Below, piece after piece: positions 22,296-30,400 of a stretch of DNA of 64,000 nt. A model generated the notes under the pieces. That model ran no database searches. It saw only the letters and a program-made list of their open reading frames with translations, and was not told the origin of the DNA. The translations under genes and the position numbers were made by a program. Every line of letters begins with the position of its first letter. The first letter of the stretch is position 1. Source of the stretch: Symsagittifera roscoffensis (lineage: Eukaryota > Xenacoelomorpha > Acoela > Convolutidae); contig NC_087063.1 in assembly GCF_963678635.1 (NCBI RefSeq), forward strand, positions 81,947,574-82,011,573, written 5' to 3'.

Positions 22296-23413
22296 GTGTA
22301 TGATAATCCTGAGTATGGATTATAAAATGTAATGTAACCAATTGTGTTTTTGGTATATCTGTCGTATTTATATATTACTTCAGTAGTTATAAACGGTGGT
22401 GGTAGTGATTGAGCTGTTATGTTAGGTGGGTTTAACGGATAGGGATGTTGAGTAATGTTATTTAACTTAACTGTGATTTCAAATTTTAATTGTAAACTGT
22501 TTTGTTGGAGTATTTGAATATTGTGATCACGGATATCGTTGTGAATATCTTGGCGATATTGTAATCTATTAAGTGCCCAGTTATGAAGGCGGTTACTTTC
22601 TTGATGTTGTCCGAATAATGGTGGAGGTGCTGTGAATGTATTCCAATCTAATCTTAAAGGAATATTTGTTAATGATTGTTCTCGATATCTTGCATCGAGA
22701 TTGTTCGGAAAGGTTAAGTTAAGGGGGGTTGGTGAAATTTGACTAATTGATGGTGTTGATGGAAGTGATAATGTTTCGGGTAATGATGAAGATGTTGTAT
22801 CTGTAGAAATATCTATGGGGTCATTGACTAAATTTGGTTCACCTTGTGTGAATGAATGTGTAGTCCAATATGGAAATCGTGATGTTTGGTTTGTGGGGTT
22901 AAAAGGATTTTCACGTATTTGCTCAGATGTTGGTGTTGAACCTAAGTAATCTGAGGGTAGGCTTGAAGTGCTTCGTTGTGAAAAAATTGTAGGAGTTTCT
23001 GGTGTATTACCAGTGGGATTTTCGGGAGTGCTTTGTGGTGGTGATTGAGGTATTTCAAAATGAACTCGGGGAGTTTGAAAATTTCTATTTCGTCGAGGAT
23101 GTATAATTTGTCTATTTATTTCTGTTGTGTTTTGGTTTTGACTAAGATGTCGTATTCTACTTAGTTCTTGTGGTATTGTTGGGTAAAGGTTATATGTTGG
23201 TTCACTTAAAGGTGCTTGTCGTTGAACTGGTTCTAGTGGTTCAGATAAACGAGCATGTCGTTCTTCAAAAGTGTATGGATTGTCTTGAAAAGAAATTCGT
23301 GTAGATGTTTGAGGATTTTGAGTAGTTGAAGGTGGTGTTGGGTTATCTTGGGATGATGTCGGTGAAGACTGATTCTGTGACTGTTGGGTAGCAATTTTTG
23401 ATGGATTTTTGAA
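22283..23413 (-). CDS. ORF5 of copy B, 376 codons with no start codon
   Basis: The frame is open from just after a TAA (23414-23416) to TAA at 22283-22285, with no ATG, GTG or TTG codon anywhere in it. The first two thirds are rich in Gln, Pro, Thr, Ser and Asn. The last third is more ordered, with a WALNRLQYRQDIHNDIRDHN helix-like stretch. A conserved SKIA-QQ block sits within the first dozen codons in all three copies, right after different stop codons. AG dinucleotides near 23370-23390 could be splice acceptors. It overlaps env by 13 nt. It may supply the N-terminal part of a spliced protein, or start at a non-AUG codon. The function is unknown, and the reading frame itself is well supported by conservation with copy A. 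Confidence 0.75.
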   Translation of the reverse strand, partial: FKNPSKIATQQSQNQSSPTSSQDNPTPPSTTQNPQTSTRISFQDNPYTFEERHARLSEPLEPVQRQAPLSEPTYNLYPTIPQELSRIRHLSQNQNTTEINRQIIHPRRNRNFQTPRVHFEIPQSPPQSTPENPTGNTPETPTIFSQRSTSSLPSDYLGSTPTSEQIRENPFNPTNQTSRFPYWTTHSFTQGEPNLVNDPIDISTDTTSSSLPETLSLPSTPSISQISPTPLNLTFPNNLDARYREQSLTNIPLRLDWNTFTAPPPLFGQHQESNRLHNWALNRLQYRQDIHNDIRDHNIQILQQNSLQLKFEITVKLNNITQHPYPLNPPNITAQSLPPPFITTEVIYKYDRYTKNTIGYITFYNPYSGLSYTCIF

Positions 23414-23421
23414 TTATTACT

Positions 23422-23610
23422 TTAGTGGGAAGGTTTATGTTTATTATAATATTCTTCCAAAAAAATAATTAGAAAAGTTGTTGCTAGGGCAAATGTGATG
23501 ATTGCTTTCTTTATACATTTACATATGGTCAAAATGAGGGATGATAAAAATGTTATGAAAATTACAAACAATAAAAAAATATCAGTTCTACTGAAAATTG
23601 TTCGTATCAT
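23422..23610 (-). CDS. ORF4 of copy B, 62-aa two-pass membrane-like protein
   Basis: An ATG ORF overlapping the ORF3 stop as ATGA (23607-23610). It has two hydrophobic segments around a CKCIKK turn and a charged C-terminus (EEYYNKHK). The sequence is almost the same as in copy A, and the N-terminal half is recognisable in copy C, where it is fused to ORF3. Size and pattern recall viroporins or small env-associated proteins. No homologue was recognised. Confidence 0.62.
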   Translation of the reverse strand: MIRTIFSRTDIFLLFVIFITFLSSLILTICKCIKKAIITFALATTFLIIFLEEYYNKHKPSH

Positions 23611-23837
23611 TTAGACAAGTTGTATAAATCGTACCTGTGGATATAATCAAGGGTTTTGGAAAGTTGGAGGAATAGTTCGAGTATAGTGTAGAAAATTAAA
23701 AAAATGTTACAAAAAATGATTAGGATTATTAGAAAAGATTCAAGTATATCAAAAAGAAATATTATAAAGGTTTCAAGTATTGTAAAAAAATGTTTAAGAT
23801 TTATGAGTATTTGAGTAACTGATTGAGAGAAGAGCAT
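23607..23837 (-). CDS. ORF3 of copy B, 76-aa hydrophobic protein
   Basis: A 76-codon ATG ORF dominated by Phe, Ile and Leu over residues 9-57, then a short polar tail with HRYD. It probably spans membranes twice. It ends in an ATGA overlap with ORF4. Copy A has a nonsense codon in it, and copy C has the homologous stretch fused in frame to ORF4. In A and B an upstream frame lacking ATG (PH-x3-A-x-N-x-KK) resembles the N-terminus of the copy C protein, so the real first exon may lie upstream. Confidence 0.55.
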   Translation of the reverse strand: MLFSQSVTQILINLKHFFTILETFIIFLFDILESFLIILIIFCNIFLIFYTILELFLQLSKTLDYIHRYDLYNLSK

Positions 23838-24435
23838 TTAAGAAATGATCTCTTGGTCGAATATTTTTTGCTGTTTGAGGCGATTTTCAAGTGTGGTCGG
23901 ATTATTTATTAGTTTTTTGACAAGTGGGTTGAGTTTTGTAAAAAATTGTTGGGGGCAATTTTCATGGTGATCGGGAGGTCGTCTTTTTCTTTATTTTTGT
24001 TTGTCAAATGATCCGGGGTATGGTGAGATTTTTATACTTTAGGCTAATTAAAATGTTCATTTTGTTACTTTAGGCTAAGTTAACAAATTTGTTTTGGGGG
24101 TATTCGTGGTCTGAGTTGGGGAAATATTGTTGATCTTTGGGTTATTAGATAAGGGAGGGGTACGGTATTATGGTGATATTTATTTTAGTTGTCAAGTTGG
24201 AGTGGTTTGCTTATTTTTGACCTGGAGGTCGTAAAGTTATAGTTATAGATGTGCCTGGAGTTCTATATGAATCGTCTAATTGGTCTTAGTTTCAGTTAGA
24301 GAAAGTGACGGATTGGATGAATCCTATTGGTCTATTTTGAACTAGAATTATTGCGTACTTGTCAGCATGTTATTTTGAAAAATGGAAATGAAAAATGTTT
24401 CGAAGGTTTCAAGATAGTGAAGTATAATGTTAAAA
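23838..24435 (-). promoter_or_regulatory. Conserved spacer between gag-pol and ORF3, copy B
   Basis: About 600 bases with no intact gene. It holds two copies of a TACTTTAGGCTAA word (about 24030-24076, plus strand), a GACCTGGAGGTC palindrome (about 24220-24231) and a TATA-like TATAACTATAACTT on the element strand next to it. Conservation in copy A, and partly in copy C, suggests a function such as an internal promoter or splice acceptors for ORF3 to ORF7. Confidence 0.4.
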
Positions 24436-27400
24436 TTACTTTTGAAATTCTACTTTCTTTAAAATTTTAGATTGGGGGATGAATATTTTATAGTTTTTAC
24501 GTGGTTGATTTCGGAGTCTTGTTGTTTTTCTATTTTCTGATTTGTCGATTTGTTCTTGGGGTATTATTTGTTCGGTCATTTTTCTATTTTTTCTTTGTTT
24601 TGGGGATTCTTTATGGTTTTGTGTATTGTTTTTGGTGGCGATTGGTTTTGTGTTTTGATTTTCGGTGGTGTTATCATTTTGTTCTGTGTTTTTCAGATGT
24701 GGTTCATTTTGAATGATTTTTAATCCTGTGAAAGAATATAATTGAGTTAATTCGCGGAGTGCGTATTCTTTTGGGTAATAAGGTAATAGGTTGTTTCGAT
24801 GTTGAACGATTTCTTTTTTGTTTGAGTCTGTAATTTTATATGTGACATCAGTGGGTTTTGCAATTATTTGGTATGGTCCTTTTCGAAGGGGTTGTAATTT
24901 TTTAGAAATGCCTTTTTGAGTATTAAAATTAGGTATTAAAACAAATGTTCCAATTTTTAATTCGGAGGCTGGTGTAAAACGTGAATTGATTTGTTCATTA
25001 ATGTTTTGTCTTTGCAATAACTTTTTTGTTATTTTTTGATAAATTTCATTGTGTTTTTTATCTCTATTTAGAATCCATTCGGTGTGTGTACCGGAGGCTA
25101 GTTTAAGAATTTGTGGGTGATGAAAATGATCTTCATCGTGTGTATGTAAAGGTAGGTTATAACAAATTGAGTCTTTATTTGGTTGACAATAACCTTGTGC
25201 GTTTTTATGAGAATTAGCTGTAAACATTATTGGTTTGCGTGGCTTTTGGTTAAAAACCATTTCGTATGGTGACATTCCTAAAGTTGTCGTAATTTGTGAA
25301 TTATATGCTAAGGGAAATAATTTTACATCTGCTGACCATTCGGTATATTTTGTATCATTTCCGTTGATGATACATCTAAGATATTCTTGTAATGAACGGT
25401 TCATACCTTCGACTAAGCCGTTTGTCCAAGGTGCGTGAGATGTACGTGGTTTGTGTTTGATGTTATATAAATGACATAGTGTAATGATTTCATTATTTAT
25501 GAATTCTGTACCGTTGTCTGTAACTAAAATTTCTGGTAGTCCGAATTTTGCTATCCAGTGTTCATAGAGTGTTGTGTAAGCGTAATAAGCGTTACAATGT
25601 GGTACTGGGTTAAGTGCTACATAATGTGTAAATGCGTCAACAATTACCATAATGTAGGAGTTTCCTTCTGATGAGGGTGAAATTGGTCCTTTAGTATCAA
25701 ATGAGATACGATGGTTAAAGTACAAACTTTGTCCTTTAAAATCTTGTTTTTGTGATATTTGTTTTTGATTTGGGTAAGGTTTATTTAGTTGACATACTAT
25801 ACAATCATTGCATAGTACTTTTATCCAAATTGGTGCATTTGGGAAATAAAAGTTTTGTATAAAGTTTGAATATGTTTTTTCTGATCCAGAGTGTCCTTTA
25901 ATATTATGTGTATGTGAGATATTAAAAGCTATAAGAATCATACTTAAAGGGAGACAGTGAACTGTATATTCATTCAGTTTATACTCTAAAAGGTCTGTAT
26001 TTTCGTTAATTGTTGTGTTGTTAAATTTGCGAAAGTATCGGAGGAGTGTTTTGTTTCCTAGAATGGTTGAATCTGCTTTGACAGGTTTAGTTTTATATTT
26101 GTGCCATGATTTTAGTTGTCTAATTATCGGGTCAAGATTTTGATATTGTTTCAGTGTTGAAATTGTAATCGTTTCTGTTGGAGGGAGAAAAATGTTTTCA
26201 ATTTCGAATTTAGATAAGGGTATTGTATCAAGTGGGTCGTGAAGGTCAAAAACTTGATTTATTGTGTATTTTGAATCATTTGTTTGTGGTCCTGATAAAT
26301 TTATTTTATCAGTTAAATCTTCTTTTTCAATTAGTGGAAAATGGTCTTTCTTAGGTGGGTGTTGTTTTGTTCGTTTTTGTTGGGTGTTATTTTTTATCCA
26401 TTGAGAATATGGGATTGGTTTGAAAGTTGATGTTCCTAGTAGATCAACTTCATAATGATTATTTTGACAATCTAAATAAAGTGGGAAATGTTGTAAACTA
26501 TTTATTTGTGATTGTTCAATATCAGTTTTTACTGCATATTTGCATTCCAATCGGGGTGATGTTTCGTTTTCTGCAAGGTAGAATTTTATGTTTTTGGGTA
26601 TTTCAACTGTTGTTTTTCGTGTAAGTAATTCAGGTGGTGTATTTCGACTTAAGGTGTCTGGTAATGCAAGATTTTTTCCTGCAGTCCAAACTATATGTAA
26701 GTTTGGAAATTTCATCAGAATTAGTTGAAATCTGTAAACTCGGTGGTTTGGGTTAGATTTTTGTGTAAAGAGAAAGATGATTGGTTTATGGTCTGTGAAT
26801 AGAACTGTTGGATGTTTTGATCCAAGTATCAGAAATTCATATTCTGTCAGTGTATATATTATGGCTGTACATTCTCTCATTAGAGTTGAGAGTCGTAGCT
26901 CTGCTTGAGTGAATAATCGAGAATTTGCTGATATGAGGTTCATTTTATTTGTACCATTATGTGATTGTAATAGTGCTGCACCGATGCCAAAGTTCGAAGC
27001 ATCGCACATTGCATAAAATGGTTGATTTGAATCTGGAATTGTGTTTGAAATTTGTTCAGTTAAAAGTTTCTTTATTTCTTCAAATCGTGTTTGATGTTCT
27101 GTGTTCCATTCAAAATTATTTTGTTGTCTAAGGATGTTATAAAATGGTCGTAGATATAATTGCATTTTATAAACATATTTACTTAAAAAGTTTAACATTC
27201 CAAGAAATTCTTGGATTTTCTTTTTATTTGTTGGTGGTTGAAGTTTTTGAATAGCGTCAATGCGTGATTTCAATGGAGTGATTGTTTTTCTTTCTATATT
27301 ATGTCCTAAGAATTTAACTCTTGTCAAAAAGAAGTGTGATTTATCGGGGGCGGCCTTCAGATTTTCGTTCTGAAGTATTTGGTGATATTTTTTTAAAACA

Positions 27401-30400
27401 TTGAACATCTCGTCTTTTGTTTGTGATTGCATAAAAACATCGTCTAAATAGGTGATTGCGTTTTTATTGAGTATTAGTGGTCTAAAAATTTTGCTCATAA
27501 AAGCTGAAAATGCTGCTGGTCCTATGGATATTCCATAGAATAAACGGTTGAATTCATATTGTTGGTTTCCGATAACAAATTGTGTTAAACGTCGTGATTG
27601 TTCATCTAGTGGCATTTGATTGTATGCACTATTCATATCGGCGGTTGTAAAGTATTTGCCGTTTATTTTTGTTAAAATAACTTGTATTGGTTCAATGGGC
27701 CAATTACATTTTGATTCATCTATAAGTGAATTGAGGTATCTAGCATCGAGAACGATTTTTAATGATTCTCCTTTAGCTAGAATGATAACAGGGTTGATAA
27801 ATGTGTTGCCTTTTGGTTGTTCTTCTTTGTTTACTGGTGATATAATGTTGTATTGTTCTAAAATGTCGAGTAATCTGTTTACTTTATCATGTAAGTGAAT
27901 TGGTACTTTACTTGCTCTCTGTTTTTTGAAAACTGCGTCTGGTTTTAACGGGAGATGTAGTGATGAACTGATTTTTCCAACATCGAATTTTGATGTTGCA
28001 TAGACTGATGAATATTTAATTAGCTGTTTGGCTAACTTTTCAAATTCGTCTTGTGTTATTTGTGAATGTTGGAAATTAAACATTGTTAAAAATTTTTGTT
28101 GGTCCTCTGTGTAGTTACTTATGTTGAATGTAGGTTTGAAATATGGAGTTTTTGTGAAATAATCCGTATTTCTGTTTTCGTTACTTATTATATTATTTAT
28201 AGATAATTCTTCATTAAGAATTGTTGATTGGCAAATATCTAGTAATTGGAGTATATTATTTACGCGATAGGCTTTTTCGTGTATTGGTGATATTGTAGCG
28301 TTGGTTTCACAATATCCTAAAAGTCCTAAAGGTAATGTTACTTGGTAAGGTGTGTTGTTATAGACATGTAAGGAAATGATATCGGAATTCGAATTTTTCA
28401 AATATTTTATGGATGAGATTGTGATTTTGAAAAATTTGTGAATAGGTTTGAATTCAAATTCTGACATATAAAATTTTTGTTTGTTTTGTTCTTTATCATA
28501 TTGGTGAACTTGTTTGATTGAAAAGTTATAGATATTTCCTGATAGTGGTTTTAGGTGTTTTCTTTGTTGGTTAAATATCGGGTAGAATTTTGAAAAGAAT
28601 GGTGGTTGTTTATTTAATCTTTGAAAAAATGTTAAGGATGTTTCTTTTGTTTTTGTATATTTATCTTTGATTAATATTTTACTATTTAGTATGTTAATTG
28701 TTGGTATATACTTCGAAATAAATGGTATTCCAATGATATTATATTTAATGTCAGTGATATGGAATATTTGTTTAAATGGTTTATTTAAAATTTTGCTTTG
28801 CTCCATTGTTCTGGTGGGGAGGAGAAATAATTGGATTTTTCCGTAGTTTATCAATGTTGATCCTTGTGCTGTTGCTAACTTACTGGAGGTTTCAAGAGGT
28901 GTTAGTTTTGGGTGTAAAGTTTTTATTTCATTCCATGTGGGGATATTTATTATGTTTGATTCTGCTCCTGAATCAATTAAAAAATCTATTTCAAGGTCTG
29001 GTGGTTGAAATTCTTTATTTCTTGGGCTTTCTAAGAGAAATGGTATTGTCCAAATTTTTTCTTTGGGTTGTTCTTTTTGTATATTTTGATAAATGTGGTT
29101 TGTATTCAAGCATTTTGTTTTGGTATTTTTATTGGTTTGATTTGTAGTGTTAATCTCATTTGTTTCTTGCGTCGTTGGTGTGGAATTTATGGGTGTAGTG
29201 TAATAATTTTGAAGAAATTCTGATTGATTTTCATATATGTGTGATGAAAAGGGTTGTTCATATATGACAGATTCATAGTCATTTTCGACTTTTATCATAT
29301 TGATAGAAAGAGTGTTTTCAGTATCACTTTCTGAATCTGATGATGTACAGTTTATTTGATTGAGTTGTAACGTATCAGTTACTGTGTCATCAATACCTGG
29401 AGGGTCTGATGTTGTTTCTGGGTTAGATTGTACTTGATTGATTTGTCTTTGATGTTTAGGTGTACTACTTCTGTGGCGATTATTAGAATTATTATAGTTA
29501 TTATTATTCCGGTGTGGTGATTGGGAATAATTTCTATAACGATTATTATAACTTGAGTGTCGATTTTGTGAATTATTTCGCGATCTGTTTTGGTAATTAT
29601 TGTTTGGTCTGTTATAGTTCGATCTATTATATGAGTTATTCCTTGATTGATTGTTCGGGTAATTCTGGTTTCGGTTGTTTGAATAACTTCTATTTCGATT
29701 ATAGGAGTAGTTTCTATTCCTATTGTATGATGAATTTCGTGATTGGTTGTTTGGATAGTAGTTATTTCTTGATTGGGAATTAGATCTTGAAACAAATCGT
29801 TGTGTATTTGAATTTGATCTGGAGTAGTTATTTCGACTATTTGGTCTATTGTAGTGATTTTGTGATGAATTATGCGTGTTTCTTCGTTCTGGTGATCTTC
29901 CTCTATAACTTGAGTTATATGGTGATTGATTTCTTGTATAATTTGTATTGTTCGGGAGTGGTTTTCCTGAACTGTTGTTGCTGTGGACTGTTTTGTTTGG
30001 TAGATTTTGATCTTTTTTCATGTATTGATAGAATGATTTATTTGGTTCTTTATATTTTTGAGGTTTATTTTGATTATCTTGCTGTTTTTGTCTACATTCG
30101 GAAATACTATGTCCGTATCGTCGGCAATAATTAAACCATTTTTTGAAAGATGGTTTGCCTTTAAAGTTTGGGTTCTTTTCGTAAATATTGAGTATTTCAG
30201 TGATTTTTTCAACGAGGTCTGTCTCTGATTCCTGTATATTATTAATATTAGTGGGAGTCGTTTCAATTCTGTTAACGTATTGTAATTTCAGATTTTCCGT
30301 TTCTTCTAGTTTCATCGTGATTTCTGCTTGTTCTAATTTGTCTACTAGTTTTCGAAAATCTAAATCGGGTTCTCGAATTGAAGAAGGATGGGATGCTCTC

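Noticed and set aside
29379-29795. Alternative 138-codon frame overlapping the Asn/Arg/Ser-rich tract of gag-pol (also in copies A and C)
   Set aside because: It has only a TTG start and simple Ile/Thr-rich composition that follows from the repetitive codons of the real frame. It is a shadow.
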